Shown here: positions 8,694-18,562 of the stretch, one piece after another
How positions within the stretch are numbered: the stretch's first letter is position 1
Layout of the letters: the number at the start of each line of letters is the position of its first letter
DNA from: Acidobacteriota bacterium
GTDB lineage: Bacteria; Acidobacteriota; Blastocatellia; Pyrinomonadales; Pyrinomonadaceae
NCBI GenBank assembly: GCA_018269075.1
Contig: JAFDVJ010000026.1
Span: 46,698-110,697 of the forward strand
Length of the DNA: 64,000 nucleotides
Direction of reading: 5' to 3'
The notes under the pieces: generated by a model
What the model was told of the DNA's origin: nothing
Seen by the model: the letters and a program-made list of their open reading frames with translations, nothing else
Database searches by the model: none
Program-made: the position numbers and the translations under genes

Positions 8694-9806
8694 ATGAAAA
8701 TCGGATTACCGAAGGAAATTAAAGACAACGAATATCGCGTCGGGCTGACCCCGGCGGGCGTCAACGCTTTATCGAATGCCGGACACGAAGTCTTCGTGCA
8801 GAAGACGGCCGGCGAAGGCTCGGGCTTTTCCGACGAGCTCTACGTCAAGGCGGGCGGCACGCTGCTCGACACGGCCGACGAAGTCTGGGCGACGGGCGAT
8901 ATGATCGTCAAGGTCAAGGAGCCGGTCGCGCCGGAATACCCGCGGATGCGCGAAGATCAGCTGCTTTTTACCTATCTGCATCTGGCGCCCGAGTTCGAAT
9001 TGACGAAACAGATGATGGAGCGCCGCGTCAAGGGCGTCGCCTATGAAACGATCACCGACAAATCGGGCCGTCTGCCGCTGCTGACGCCGATGTCGGAAGT
9101 CGCCGGCCGGATGTCGGTCCAGGTCGCCGCGACCTATCTCGAAAAGATGAACGGCGGCAAGGGCATTCTCCTCGGCGGCGTGCCCGGAGTTCCGTCGGCC
9201 AACGTCGTCATCCTCGGCGGCGGCGTCGTCGGCACCGAAGCCGCGAAGATGGCCGTCGGATTGGGCGCGAAGGTCACGATCATCGACATCAATCTCGACC
9301 GCCTGCGCCAGCTCGACGATATTTTCCTTTCGAAAGTGCAGACGCTCGCCTCGTCGCGCTACGCGATCCACGAAGCGATCTCGCACGCCGACGTCGTCAT
9401 CGGCGGCGTCCTCGTCGTCGGCGCGGCCGCGCCGAAGCTCGTCACGCGCGATATGCTGAAAGACATCCCGAACGGCTCGGTGCTCGTCGACGTCGCGGTC
9501 GATCAGGGCGGCTGTTTCGAGACGACGCACGCGACGACGCATTCGAACCCGACTTTCTACGAGGAAGGCGTGCTCCATTACTGCGTCGCGAATATGCCGG
9601 GCGCGGTGCCGCGGACCTCGACGTTCGCGCTCACGAACGCGACGCTGCCGTACGCGCTGGCTTTGGCCAACAAGGGCTTCGAACAGGCGATCGCCGACGA
9701 TCCGGGCCTCAAGGAAGGCGTCAACACCTTCGCCGGCAAATGCACCTACGAAGCGGTCGCGACGTCGCAGGGCATCGAATACACGCCGCTCGATTCGCTG
9801 CTTTAA
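8694..9806 (+). CDS. ald: Alanine dehydrogenase
   Basis: The 370-residue protein interconverts L-alanine and pyruvate plus ammonia with NAD(H). It starts [18 protein letters not shown], typical of Ald. Catalytic K75 (VKVKEP) and H96 (YLHLAPE) correspond to K74 and H95 of the mycobacterial enzyme, and the NAD-binding [13 protein letters not shown] is near residue 175. The length matches the family. The ATG at 8694 has GGGAG 8 bp upstream; an in-frame ATG at 8682 would precede that site and is less likely. Confidence 0.95.
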   Translation: MKIGLPKEIKDNEYRVGLTPAGVNALSNAGHEVFVQKTAGEGSGFSDELYVKAGGTLLDTADEVWATGDMIVKVKEPVAPEYPRMREDQLLFTYLHLAPEFELTKQMMERRVKGVAYETITDKSGRLPLLTPMSEVAGRMSVQVAATYLEKMNGGKGILLGGVPGVPSANVVILGGGVVGTEAAKMAVGLGAKVTIIDINLDRLRQLDDIFLSKVQTLASSRYAIHEAISHADVVIGGVLVVGAAAPKLVTRDMLKDIPNGSVLVDVAVDQGGCFETTHATTHSNPTFYEEGVLHYCVANMPGAVPRTSTFALTNATLPYALALANKGFEQAIADDPGLKEGVNTFAGKCTYEAVATSQGIEYTPLDSLL

Positions 9807-9844
9807 TCGGCGGGCCGACAGGTCTTTGAAATAAAGTTCCGTAT

Positions 9845-10055
9845 TCAGCCATCGGAGATGGCGACAGCGTAAAGCCCCGGGTGATAACCCGGGGTTCATT
9901 CGCCGAATGATTCCAAGCTGTCGAAGACAGCGATAGAAAACGACCGCGCCGCGCCGTCTGTCGCCCGTTTCACGGGCTCGGGTCATTGTTGCGGCCTGAC
10001 CACGGGTTGCACCCGTGGCTATTAACTGTCGCCCGTTTCACGGGCTTTTAAGGAT
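9845..10055. repeat. Cluster of short REP-like hairpins
   Basis: The gap of about 340 bp between ald and the VanZ-like gene contains no gene. It holds at least six short palindromes in a row: GCCATCGGAGATGGC, CCCCGGGTGATAACCCGGGG, GCTGTCGAAGACAGC, GCCCGTTTCACGGGC (twice) and CCACGGGTTGCACCCGTGG. This looks like a REP or BIME-type cluster, probably mobilised by a RAYT transposase elsewhere in the genome. Confidence 0.8.
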
Positions 10056-10190
10056 TCCTTTATTTCCGGAACTTATTTTTCAAAGACCATAAGCAGAACC
10101 TTCCAATTCAAAATCCTATTAACGGCAATGAGTCCGTAAACCAGAATGCCGGCGATCGTTTTCATCAATCGGCAATCACAGGGAAAGCGA

Positions 10191-10571
10191 GTGTTAAGAA
10201 AAATTCTGCTGATCGGTTACGTCCTCATCCTCGCGGCGATCATTTTTCTGGCCGACCGCAAGGGCACGCGCTATGTGCTCGGGTTCGTCGGCAATATTCC
10301 CTACGGCGACAAGCTCGGACATTTCTGTCTGATGGGCGGCTTCGCCTTTTTCGCCAATCTCGTTCTCGACGCGCGCACCTTCCGGCTCTGGAAGATCGAC
10401 AATCTGCTGCTCGGCAGCGCGATCGTCGTCGTCCTCGTGACGCTCGAAGAAATCTCGCAGATCTTCGTCAGCGGCCGCACCTTCGACCCCGGCGATCTCT
10501 TCTTCGACTATCTCGGCATCTTCCTCTTCGGCGAGCTCGCCCGCTGGCTCTGCCGGAAGAAAAAAACATAG
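10191..10571 (+). CDS. VanZ-like membrane protein
   Basis: The protein has about 126 residues and four hydrophobic helices. It shows the VanZ-family features GDKLGHFCLMGG and a C-terminal D-DLFFDYLG. Family members are small inner-membrane proteins, one of which gives low-level teicoplanin resistance; the general function is unclear. I prefer the GTG at 10191, which has AGGGA 7-11 bp upstream. An ATG at 10146 would add 15 residues. Confidence 0.75.
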   Translation: MLRKILLIGYVLILAAIIFLADRKGTRYVLGFVGNIPYGDKLGHFCLMGGFAFFANLVLDARTFRLWKIDNLLLGSAIVVVLVTLEEISQIFVSGRTFDPGDLFFDYLGIFLFGELARWLCRKKKT

Positions 10572-10722
10572 GGATTTCGGATTTCGGATTTCGGATTATC
10601 TTGATTTCGGATTTCGGATTTCGGATTTCGGATTGCTTTATTTCGAAGTTCGAATTTCTCTTGTAAACTGTAAGCCAGACACAAAAGACCAATCCGAAAT
10701 CCGAAATCCGAAATCCGAAATC
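10572..10722. repeat. Facing CCGAAAT heptamer runs
   Basis: A plus-strand GGATTTC run (10572-10634) and a CCGAAAT run (10688-10722) face each other and can pair. They sit at the convergent ends of the VanZ-like gene and the response regulator, the second run ending at the regulator stop codon. Confidence 0.8.
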
Positions 10723-11074
10723 AGATGATTTTTGTCAGCGCAGCCAAAAGGTTTTCCTTGAGGTTGGTGTCTTTGGTCAGGAAGATGTCGGCCGGGACGC
10801 CGTCGCCGGCCGTTTCTTCGAGGCCGCTCAGGATGATGCAGGGAATTTGCCGGCCGTGGAGCATCCGGCAGAGGTCGTAGCCGCTCATATTCGGCATTAT
10901 CGCGTCGGCGACGACCGCGTCGAAATCCGTGTCGACGGCGTGCTGCATCGCGACCAGCCCGTCCTCGGCCGCCGTCACCTCGAACCCCGCTTTTTGCAGA
11001 ATTATTTCGATGAACCGTCGCATCGAGGCGTCGTCTTCGGCCAGCAGGATTTTCTTTGTCGCGGGCGTCGTCAT
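10721..11074 (-). CDS. Single-domain response regulator (REC)
   Basis: The 117-residue receiver domain has the acidic pair D14/D15, phospho-acceptor D57 (VVADAIMPNMSG) and switch residues S79-G80 (IILSGL) and K in FLTKDTN. There is no output domain, so it is CheY-like and acts by protein contact. No sensor kinase lies nearby. The ATG at 11074 was chosen because upstream in-frame sequence shows no REC homology. Confidence 0.85.
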   Translation of the reverse strand: MTTPATKKILLAEDDASMRRFIEIILQKAGFEVTAAEDGLVAMQHAVDTDFDAVVADAIMPNMSGYDLCRMLHGRQIPCIILSGLEETAGDGVPADIFLTKDTNLKENLLAALTKII

Positions 11075-11203
11075 AAAATCGGTCAAACCAAAATGAAGAA
11101 AATAAATGGTTTCGGGGTAGTGAAGCCATTTACGGAAGACTGTTTTCAGAATAAAAACTTGCCAACCTTTTGTCAATAACTTTAAACTAAAACCTTTGAT
11201 TTT

Positions 11204-12637
11204 ATGTATGAATTCGCCGTTACGCCGGCCGTTACGCAATTAAGACGCGCCGGCGTCATCATTACCGAGGTCGCGCCCGAGAGTCTGGCCGAAGAACTGG
11301 AGCTCGCGCCGGGCGACCGGATCACGAAGGTCAACGGCCGCGCCGTCCGCGATTATCTCGACTTTCGCTTTCAGACGTCGGGCGAAACCGAGCTCGAACT
11401 GACCGTCAAAAAATCGTCGGGCGAGACCTGGGAGATCGAGCTCGAACGCGAAGAGGGCGAGGATTTCGGCCTGATGTTCGAACAGATCGTCCCGCGCCAG
11501 TGCGCCAACGAATGCCTGTTCTGCTTCTGCAAGGGCAACCCCGAGGACGCGCGCCCGTCGCTCTTCGTCCGCGACGAGGACATCCGGCTCTCGTTTCTCT
11601 ACGGCAACTACACGACGCTCTCGTCGATCACGCCCGACGAGCTGAAGCGGATCGTCGAGCAGCGTCTGTCGCCGCAGTACGTCTCGGTCCACGCGACCGA
11701 TCTGCGGACGCGCGCCTATCTGCTCGGCGTCGACGAAAGCCGCGCCGATATCTCCGACAAGCTCGAATTCCTGCTCGCCAACGACATCGAGATCCACGCG
11801 CAGGTCGTTCTCTGTCCCGGCATCAACGACGGGCAGATTCTCGAACGAACCCTGCGCGAGCTCGCCGCGCATCATCCGAAAATCGTCTCGACCGCGGTCG
11901 TCCCGGTCGCGCTGACGCGCTACAACACCGACGAACGGCTGACGCGCGTCACTCCCGAATTCTGCCGCCGGACGATCAAAGAGGTCGAACGGCTCCAGCG
12001 GGAATTTCGCCAAACGCTCGGGACGACGTTCGCCTTTCTCGGCGACGAGATCTATCTCAAAGCCGGGATGCCGATCCCGTCGCGCCGCCACTACGGCGAT
12101 TACCCGCAGATCGAAGACGGCGTCGGAATGATCCGCTCGTTTCTCAACGCGTTCGACAAGCTCGCCGGGCAAATTAAAAATTCAAAATTAAAAATTAAAA
12201 ATAACGCCGCGGTGAACGTCCGCACCCACGCGTTCGCCGTCAAACCAACCAATCCGAAATCCGAAATCCGAAATCCGAAATCCGCAATCGGAACGATTTT
12301 GACCGGCGAGATGTTCGCGCCGATCCTCCGCGAACGGATCGACGAACTGAACGGGCTGCTGAACGTAAATCTGAAGGTGCTCGCCGTCCCGAACACCTAT
12401 TTCGGCGGCGACGTCGCGGTCGCCGGCCTTTTGACGGGCCGCGATTATCTCGCCGTCAGCGGCCAAATCGAAGGCGATTTCGCGATCATCCCGAAACACA
12501 CGATCAAGTCGGACGAGCCCATCCTGCTCGACGGGATGCAATTCGAAGAGTTGAAGGCGCGTTTTCCGGTGCCGGTCTACGATCTCGATCTGGCCGGACT
12601 GATCGAGTTCCTGGCGGATTTTCGTGACCGCGTTTAG
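11204..12637 (+). CDS. DUF512-family radical SAM/PDZ protein
   Basis: The 477-residue protein has an N-terminal PDZ-like part (about 15-60), a radical-SAM CxxxCxxC motif at C100-C104-C107, and the DUF512 C-terminal region. The family is widespread in anaerobes and some aerobes; its substrate is unknown. At about residues 325-360 the protein contains KNSKLKIKN and NPKSEIRNPKS segments that are translated simple repeats (12175-12205 and 12246-12290). They probably form a tolerated surface loop, since the frame resumes cleanly into the conserved GEMFAPILRER region. Confidence 0.88.
   Translation: MYEFAVTPAVTQLRRAGVIITEVAPESLAEELELAPGDRITKVNGRAVRDYLDFRFQTSGETELELTVKKSSGETWEIELEREEGEDFGLMFEQIVPRQCANECLFCFCKGNPEDARPSLFVRDEDIRLSFLYGNYTTLSSITPDELKRIVEQRLSPQYVSVHATDLRTRAYLLGVDESRADISDKLEFLLANDIEIHAQVVLCPGINDGQILERTLRELAAHHPKIVSTAVVPVALTRYNTDERLTRVTPEFCRRTIKEVERLQREFRQTLGTTFAFLGDEIYLKAGMPIPSRRHYGDYPQIEDGVGMIRSFLNAFDKLAGQIKNSKLKIKNNAAVNVRTHAFAVKPTNPKSEIRNPKSAIGTILTGEMFAPILRERIDELNGLLNVNLKVLAVPNTYFGGDVAVAGLLTGRDYLAVSGQIEGDFAIIPKHTIKSDEPILLDGMQFEELKARFPVPVYDLDLAGLIEFLADFRDRV
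12246..12290 (+). repeat. CCGAAAT heptamer run inside the DUF512 gene
   Basis: Heptamer CCGAAAT repeats about five times in frame and encodes NPKSEIR units. The same DNA element is intergenic at more than ten other sites in the window. Confidence 0.9.
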
Positions 12638-12652
12638 GAGTCTGTTGCAAAC

Positions 12653-12781
12653 GGAGCGCCGGCATCCTGCCGGCAATGCGTTTGCAAAACGCAAACAGTC
12701 TTTCATTTCTCAGAAGATCAAGGGAAATGAAGCGTTGCGGCGCCGCTTGCGCGTCGTTGGCCGGCCGGATGCCGGCGCTCC
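12653..12781. repeat. REP-like inverted pair
   Basis: GGAGCGCCGGCATCC (12653-12667) and GGATGCCGGCGCTCC (12767-12781) are exact reverse complements about 100 bp apart, each with its own GCCGGC core. They lie in the gap between the convergent DUF512 and phosphoesterase genes. Confidence 0.8.
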
Positions 12782-12829
12782 ATCGAGCGGCCTTCGACCG
12801 GCGAACGGTTCGCTTCGTGTTCGGCCGGA

Positions 12830-15436
12830 CTACTTTCCTCCGGCTTTCAGATTCTGATACAGCACGCGGTCGGCATCGCTCAGCGAGCCCGACACGCGTT
12901 CGATCTCGACCGGCGCGAAATCCGGTTTTTCGGTGAAGATACCGTACATCGGGACGGCCAGCGCGTCGTTCAGGTTGAGCGGCGGAAAATCGAGCAGCGT
13001 TTCGATCGTGCGCAGCAGACTCAACTGGTCGTAGCGGTCGTGAACGACCGTTTTTCTTTTGACGTAAGGGCCGACGGCCAGCGCCACGGTCCGCGTCGCG
13101 TCGACGTGATCGGGGCCGTTCTGCGCGTCGTCTTCGGTGACCAGAATCAAACTGTCTTTCCAGATCGGGCTTTTCGCGATCGTGTCGACGATCAGCCCGA
13201 GCGCCGCGTCGTTCTGCGCGACGAGCTGGGCGGGCGGCAGATAGCGGTTGTCGGTGCCGCCGGTGTGGTCGTTCGGCAGCCAGAGATAGTTCAGCGCGGC
13301 GACGTCGCCGGCGCGGAGCTGTCTTTCGAAATCGGTCTTCCACGCGGCGAAGCGATCGAGGTCCGAAACGTTCAGATCCCACGAACGATAATTCGCCGGG
13401 TAATGCGCCAGATACTCGGCGAACCGGCGGCGGAGCCCGGCGTTTTCGGCGAGCGGCGCGACCAGACCGTCGTCGCCGCACAGAAATCTCGAAAAGAGCC
13501 CGGCGAATTCCGGTTCGGTCAAAAGCTTTTCGGCTTCGGCCGGCGTTCCGGTCCGGTCGTAGTAGGGTTTGGCAAACTGGTAAAAGATGTTGCCGCGGTC
13601 GACGCGCCCGGCGTAATTCATCATCTGCGCGTAAAACCTGCGGGTGATTTCGTGCTCCGCGCCGAAGGTTTCACGGAGAATCCGGTAGGCCCGCGTGTAC
13701 AGAAAATAATTCTCGCCGTAGATCCGGTAGCTCAGCTTTTTGGAATCGAGCGCGTCCCACAGGTAATCGGGCGAAGTGACGGCCGGCACCATCCCAAAGG
13801 GATAGCCCGCGTAGCGGCCGGAATAGGCGTTGTTGCCGAGCCATTCGAGAAACGGGCTCGCGTAGCCGCTGGTCGTGAAACTGTGACCGAGCACGCTGAT
13901 CTCGCCGTCGGCGAAGTAGTTGTCGAACGTCACGAAGCTCTCCGACAGTCGATGGGCGACGGGCGTCACGTCGGCCCCGAAGAGCGTCAGAAAGCGATCC
14001 CCGTCGGCCCGCGGCAGATCGCCCAAAACCTGATCGTAGGTCCGGTTTTCGCGAACGATATAAAAGATGTGCCGGACCGGCGGTTTCGTGCGCTTTCGTT
14101 CGGCGCCGAGCGGCGACGCGCTTTCGGCCTGCCGGGTCCAGCGCGCGAGGTTCTTTTCGATCTCGCCGGCCGGAATGCTCGCGAGCGAGCCTTTCAGCAG
14201 CGTCAGGACGTATTGACCGCCGCCCTTGTCGAGCGCCGGCTGCGGCCCGTCGACGTTCGGGCGCAGCGGCCGGATGCCCTTCGCGCTGACGACCAGCAGC
14301 CGGTCGTCGGCAAAGATGACTTTGGTCGGGTACCAGCCCGTCGGGATCAGCCCGAGCGGGCGGGCGTTCTTCAAATCGTAGACGGCGACCGTGTTGGTGT
14401 CCGCCTGCGCGACGTAGAGCCGGTCGCCGGCGGCGGCGCACGAGGTCGGCGCGCTGCCGAAGCCGGCCGCGCTGCTGCGCCATTTCACGGAGATCGTCGC
14501 GGTCAATTTGTCGGTCGCCGGATCGATCACCGAGACGTCGTCGGAATTGGCGTTGACGACGAACAAGCGCCGGCCGTCGGTGCAGGAGTTTTGCGGCAGC
14601 TTCCCGGTTTCCGGGCTTTTGAGCGGGTTGAGCTGCGCGTCGAAGACGAGGAGCTTGTCCTCGCCGGCGACCGTCACGTAGAGCTTGCCGTTGAGGAAAC
14701 GGACCGAGTGCGGGAAATAACCGACTTCCGTTTCGCGTTCGATCGTCCCGCTCGCGGTGTTCAGAACGGCGATCCGGCCCTTTTGAAAATATCCTTTCTG
14801 AAAATCGTCGTCGGTTTTGGCCGTCACCAGATAAGTCACCGCGAGGCGTTCGCCGTCGAGCGCCGCGATGCCGCCGACATAGCCGGGCACGGCGTATTCG
14901 CGAACCTGTTCGAAACTGCGGTTAAACCGATAGATCTTGCGGCCCGTGCCGCCGCTGATGTAAAGATCAGTGTCGCCGCTGACGGCGGCGCTCGGGAAAG
15001 TCGCGGGCAGCCGCAGGATCTTCATCAGCCGGCCGCTGCCGGGGTCGACGACCGAAACCTCCTGCGATTCCTTGCTGTAATAACCGTTGTTGAGCACGAC
15101 GATCTGGCCGGCGAAGACCGTCGCTTCGAACGGCAGCCGCCCGACCTCGGTTTGTCGGCCGGCGGGATCGATCTGCCAGCCGTTCGGCAGCGTGACGGTC
15201 GCCGGGGCGCTGCGTTTCGACTTTCGTTTGAGCCGTTCGATGTGTTCGAGCGCGATTTCGTAGGAACTGCCTTTGCGATTTTCCCACAGCTGACGGTTGA
15301 GCGCGTCTTCCGAACCCGCTTCGTCGAAATCCATTTCGCGCACGGGCGGCGGCGTTTTCTGCTGGGCGCTGCCGGCGCTGACCGCAAGGGCGATCGTAAA
15401 GAATAAGACAAACAGGCTTCGAATCGTTTTGTTCAT
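12830..15436 (-). CDS. Beta-propeller (YncE-like) plus phosphoesterase fusion, secreted
   Basis: The 868-residue protein has a Sec signal (MNKTIRSLFVLF...SAGSAQQ), a seven-bladed YncE-like propeller at about 80-420 with repeated VVDPATDKL-type strands, and a phosphoesterase/phospholipase C-family (PF04185) domain at about 450-840. Phosphoesterase signatures are IVRENRTYDQVLGD, GHSFTTSGY and LVTEDDAQNGPDHVDATR. It probably hydrolyses phosphoesters or phospholipids in the periplasm. The propeller may bind substrate or the wall. The MNKT start at 15436 was chosen for the signal peptide. Confidence 0.87.
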   Translation of the reverse strand: MNKTIRSLFVLFFTIALAVSAGSAQQKTPPPVREMDFDEAGSEDALNRQLWENRKGSSYEIALEHIERLKRKSKRSAPATVTLPNGWQIDPAGRQTEVGRLPFEATVFAGQIVVLNNGYYSKESQEVSVVDPGSGRLMKILRLPATFPSAAVSGDTDLYISGGTGRKIYRFNRSFEQVREYAVPGYVGGIAALDGERLAVTYLVTAKTDDDFQKGYFQKGRIAVLNTASGTIERETEVGYFPHSVRFLNGKLYVTVAGEDKLLVFDAQLNPLKSPETGKLPQNSCTDGRRLFVVNANSDDVSVIDPATDKLTATISVKWRSSAAGFGSAPTSCAAAGDRLYVAQADTNTVAVYDLKNARPLGLIPTGWYPTKVIFADDRLLVVSAKGIRPLRPNVDGPQPALDKGGGQYVLTLLKGSLASIPAGEIEKNLARWTRQAESASPLGAERKRTKPPVRHIFYIVRENRTYDQVLGDLPRADGDRFLTLFGADVTPVAHRLSESFVTFDNYFADGEISVLGHSFTTSGYASPFLEWLGNNAYSGRYAGYPFGMVPAVTSPDYLWDALDSKKLSYRIYGENYFLYTRAYRILRETFGAEHEITRRFYAQMMNYAGRVDRGNIFYQFAKPYYDRTGTPAEAEKLLTEPEFAGLFSRFLCGDDGLVAPLAENAGLRRRFAEYLAHYPANYRSWDLNVSDLDRFAAWKTDFERQLRAGDVAALNYLWLPNDHTGGTDNRYLPPAQLVAQNDAALGLIVDTIAKSPIWKDSLILVTEDDAQNGPDHVDATRTVALAVGPYVKRKTVVHDRYDQLSLLRTIETLLDFPPLNLNDALAVPMYGIFTEKPDFAPVEIERVSGSLSDADRVLYQNLKAGGK

Positions 15437-15665
15437 AAATTTCGCGACCGGCGCGGGTCGAAACTCCATTTTAATCCAAGTTGGCGGTTTATAAAATTAC
15501 GGAAGCTGTGCCCGCTGAAAACCCGAAAAGACGCGGAATCGGATGCGAATTTCCTGATGATTTCAAGGGTAGTTCGGCCCGCTGATCGATCGAACCGGCG
15601 ACCCGTTCGCGAGCCGCGTTTTCGATTGAACCGCAACCGTCGGGCCGGCGGGCGTTTGTTTTTTT

Positions 15666-15727
15666 GATCCACCAAAAACACCAAAAGCACGAAAAAAAAA
15701 TTAGTGTTTTTAGTGCTTTTAGCGGAT
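15666..15727. repeat. AT-rich imperfect hairpin
   Basis: A left arm beginning GATCCACCAAAAACACC and a right arm ending GTGCTTTTAGCGGATT flank a poly-A loop. A nearly identical but perfectly paired element stands at 58636-58697. The rest of the 15437-15820 gap shows nothing else recognisable. Confidence 0.75.
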
Positions 15728-15820
15728 TGAAAACAACCGTTCGCCGGCCGGGCCGTTCATTTCCCGGAAACTCCGGCCGCGCGATCGGCCAACGCTTTTG
15801 CGGCTTTTGCCCGGGGCGTG

Positions 15821-16858
15821 CTAGATGGCGTCGTTCTTGACGGCGATGATCTCGGCGGCGATCGAGACGGCGATCTCCTCGGGTGTGTGCGAGTTGATCG
15901 GGAGGCCGACCGGCGTCCGGATGCGGTCGAGCCGCGCGCGGTCGAAGCCCTCTTTTTCGAGCGCGGCGAGCAGCGTCTTCATCTTCGCCTTGCTTCCGAG
16001 AACGCCGAAATATTTGAAGTCTTTCGCGAACAGGCGGCGGATCACCGTTTCGTCGAACTTGTACCCGAGCGTCATCACGACGACATAGACGTCCGGGCCC
16101 GACGGGATGAATTCGTCGATCTCTTCATACGATTCGACGACCCGTTTTTCGTGGACGAAGCGGTTCTTGGCGACCGTGTTCAGCCCCTCGCGGTCGTCGA
16201 AGAGCGCGATCCGGAAATCCATCTTCGCCATCAATTCCGAGAGCGCGAGCGCGCAGTGACCGCCGCCGACGATGTAGAGACGCTGCTTGAACCCGAGGTC
16301 TTCCTCGTAGACGAATTCGGTATCGCTCTCTCGTTCGAACCGCACGCCGTCGTTCTGAGTTCCGCCTTCAGGCGGCCCCAATGTCGCGCCGAATGTCTGA
16401 TCGGTGATCCGCAAACGCATCGTCTTCATCGCTTTCCCCGCGCTGACGATCTTTCGGACGATCTTCAAATCCGAAGGCTCGAGCCCGTAAAGCAGCACCG
16501 TCTGCCGGCCCGAGCAGATCATCCCGCTCGATTGGGGGACGTTTTTGCGGTGAACCATTTGAACGATTTCGGATTTCGGATTTCGGATTTCGGATTGGTT
16601 CGATTTGGGATTTGGGATGTCGGATGGCGGATCGGTCGATTTATGGGCGTTTAGTCTCGATTGGGCTTTTTCGACGAGGGCGATTTCCATCACGCCGCCG
16701 CCGATGCTGCCGGCGATGGCGTCGCGCGCGACGATCATCTTGAAGCCGGGACGGCCCGGCGAGCTGCCCGCGCTTTCCGTGACGACGAGCAGCACGACCC
16801 GCTCGCCGCGCTTCAATCGCGCGGCCGCCGACTGCCAGATTTCCAGTTCTTTGTGCAT
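15821..16858 (-). CDS. xdhC: XdhC-family molybdenum cofactor insertion protein
   Basis: The 345-residue protein has the XdhC N-terminal motif (SAGSSPGRPGFKM, GSIGGGVMEIALVE) and a C-terminal Rossmann domain with YIVGGGHCALAL. XdhC binds sulfurated Moco and delivers it to xanthine dehydrogenase. Two translated DNA repeats interrupt it: an NPKSNQSEIRNPKSEI stretch (16567-16620) and a REP element read as GPPEGGTQN (16362-16378). The xdhA and xdhB genes are 22 kb away on the same strand, separated by the accessory island, which is unusual for this gene. Confidence 0.9.
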   Translation of the reverse strand: MHKELEIWQSAAARLKRGERVVLLVVTESAGSSPGRPGFKMIVARDAIAGSIGGGVMEIALVEKAQSRLNAHKSTDPPSDIPNPKSNQSEIRNPKSEIVQMVHRKNVPQSSGMICSGRQTVLLYGLEPSDLKIVRKIVSAGKAMKTMRLRITDQTFGATLGPPEGGTQNDGVRFERESDTEFVYEEDLGFKQRLYIVGGGHCALALSELMAKMDFRIALFDDREGLNTVAKNRFVHEKRVVESYEEIDEFIPSGPDVYVVVMTLGYKFDETVIRRLFAKDFKYFGVLGSKAKMKTLLAALEKEGFDRARLDRIRTPVGLPINSHTPEEIAVSIAAEIIAVKNDAI

Positions 16859-16965
16859 CTTCCAGCTTTTTATTGTAACGACAAAAGGAGTTCAGGCGAA
16901 GTCCGGGGCGGCGGCCGACCGTTTCGGAAACGCGGCGATCGATCCGGCGCGCCGTCAAAATTTTA

Positions 16966-16995
16966 TTTACCGGTAAAGCCGAAAATTCGTATAAT
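16966..16995 (+). promoter_or_regulatory. Probable sigma70-type promoter for the lipoprotein gene
   Basis: TATAAT at 16990-16995 lies 18 bp after a weak -35 TTTACC (16966-16971) and 29 bp before the chosen start at 17024. It overlaps the alternative ATG at 16994, which argues against that start. Confidence 0.5.
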
Positions 16996-17023
16996 GAAAA
17001 TCACGAAAGACGGAACAAATCTT

Positions 17024-17674
17024 ATGACAGGAAAAACGCTCGCCTTATTCACGCTCATTTTAATCGTCATCGCGAACGGCTGCACCGGCTTCACGCAGAG
17101 GGCGGTTCTCGAAGAAACGATCGCGCCGCCCGCCGCCAACCCGTCGATCAGGCCCGAAGAAATCCCGGCGGCCGAGATCGAAGCGCCGAATCTGCGGGAA
17201 AGCGACGGCAGCCTCGAACGGTTTATCCGCGGCGAGGTCGCCGGCGGCTGGCTCGACCGTGACGGGAATCGGATTCGACCGGCGAAGGACGCCGAAGGAA
17301 AACTGCTCGGGCGGCTCCTGCCGGCCGGAAAGAAGCAGTGGGAATTGAGTTATGCCGGACAGGTCGCGATGGACGCCGAGATCATCAGCGAATCGAACGT
17401 CACGACGACGACCGTCGAGAGCGGCGATTTCAAATCGGTGACGAAAACATACCGGCCCGGCGAAGGCGACCGAAAGCTGGCGCTCGCCCGTCAGTATACG
17501 GAAGAGTCGCCCGCGAGCCTGTGCCGGAACCTCGGCGGTTCGGGAATCGACGCCGCCGACTGCGTGCAAAACGCCCGCCGCATCCTGACGACCATCGACA
17601 GAAGCGCCCGCCGTCTGGTCGACGAACTGTACCGGCCGCTCCTCGATGGTAAAAACGACGCGGCCCGGCGATAG
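17024..17674 (+). CDS. Predicted lipoprotein of unknown function
   Basis: The 216-residue protein begins with a lipoprotein signal (MTGKTLALFTLILIVIANGC, lipobox ANGC). The mature part is polar and has about four cysteines; it ends in a helical segment. No family is recognised. An ATG at 16994 would add ten residues but overlaps a TATAAT promoter. It is the first gene after xdhC and may mark the left end of the island. Confidence 0.65.
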   Translation: MTGKTLALFTLILIVIANGCTGFTQRAVLEETIAPPAANPSIRPEEIPAAEIEAPNLRESDGSLERFIRGEVAGGWLDRDGNRIRPAKDAEGKLLGRLLPAGKKQWELSYAGQVAMDAEIISESNVTTTTVESGDFKSVTKTYRPGEGDRKLALARQYTEESPASLCRNLGGSGIDAADCVQNARRILTTIDRSARRLVDELYRPLLDGKNDAARR

Positions 17675-17842
17675 GCCCGCCCGGATATTTCCGCCCGCCG
17701 CCCGCTCTCCCGGACGAAGAATTTCAGCGAATCGTTCGAAATTGCCGATTCGTCGATCAGCTATTTTCCTGCTCGATCGTTGTTTCCGGCGGGACGAAAA
17801 CCGCGCCTGTCAGGACCCGCAAGACCGGCCGAAAAATTTTTG

Positions 17843-17871
17843 TAGACAAAGCCGTCGGAGATCTGTATAGT
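17843..17871 (+). promoter_or_regulatory. Strong sigma70-like promoter
   Basis: TAGACA (17843-17848) and TATAGT (17866-17871) are separated by 17 bp; each matches consensus at five of six positions. The first credible ORF downstream is at 18563, about 690 bp away, so transcription from here would cross the 21-bp tandem array. Confidence 0.55.
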
Positions 17872-18103
17872 GTTATCACTTTCAAAAGAACGAGCGCCCG
17901 CAAGCGTTAGTCGCGGTGTGTCTTAGGGCTTTCGAAAGCGTGTGGAATTCGATTGCGAAAGCTCGCCGCGACGCCGGGCGGACGGAATTTAATTTCGCGG
18001 ACGTTCTCGATCAAAAAAGACTTCCCGAAATCTTTTCCCGACCTGCCGCTTGTTCGCCCACGGTCTTCAAAATCGATCGACGGTCATTGAAAAGCTGCCG
18101 TTC

Positions 18104-18376
18104 GGAACCCGAATCCGGGATCAGGGAACCTGAATCCAAGATCAAGGTACCGGAATCCAAGATCAAGGTACCGAAATCTAAGGTCAAAGAACCGGAATCC
18201 AAGATCAGGGAACCCGAATCTTAAATCAGGGAACCTAAATCCAAGATCAGGGAACCCGAATCTTAAACCGAAGTACCCGAATCTTGAATCAGGGAACCTG
18301 AATCTTGAATCGGGGAACCCGAATCTTGAATCAGGGAACCCGAATCTGAGATCAAGGTACCCGAATCTAAGATCGG
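18104..18376. repeat. 21-bp tandem array, about 13 units
   Basis: Degenerate units like GAACCCGAATCTTGAATCAGG repeat head to tail with an exact 21-bp period. GGTACC alternates with GGAACC at the unit joint. There are no spacers, so it is not a CRISPR array. It lies in the 888-bp gap before the gene at 18563. The open frame 17916-18224 is only the repeat translated as PESKIK(V/E) heptapeptides. Confidence 0.9.
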
Positions 18377-18562
18377 GGAACCCGGCAGCCGCTTTTCACT
18401 TTCCCAAAATTGTCGTAAGGCTTGTGAAAAGAGGTTTTCGTTTGTGAAATCTCGCTTCCATTCCCCCCAAAACAGTTTTGCTAAAGACGTTTGTCAGTTC
18501 ACGGATCTCGAACTGAGGAGCATTAGTTAAACAGCTTAAAAGCAAGTTAGGAACAATTAATT

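Noticed and set aside
17916..18224. Frame ending in PESKIKV repeats
   Set aside because: Follows from the stop-free 21-bp array; no conserved start, and codon use is unlike that of real genes here.
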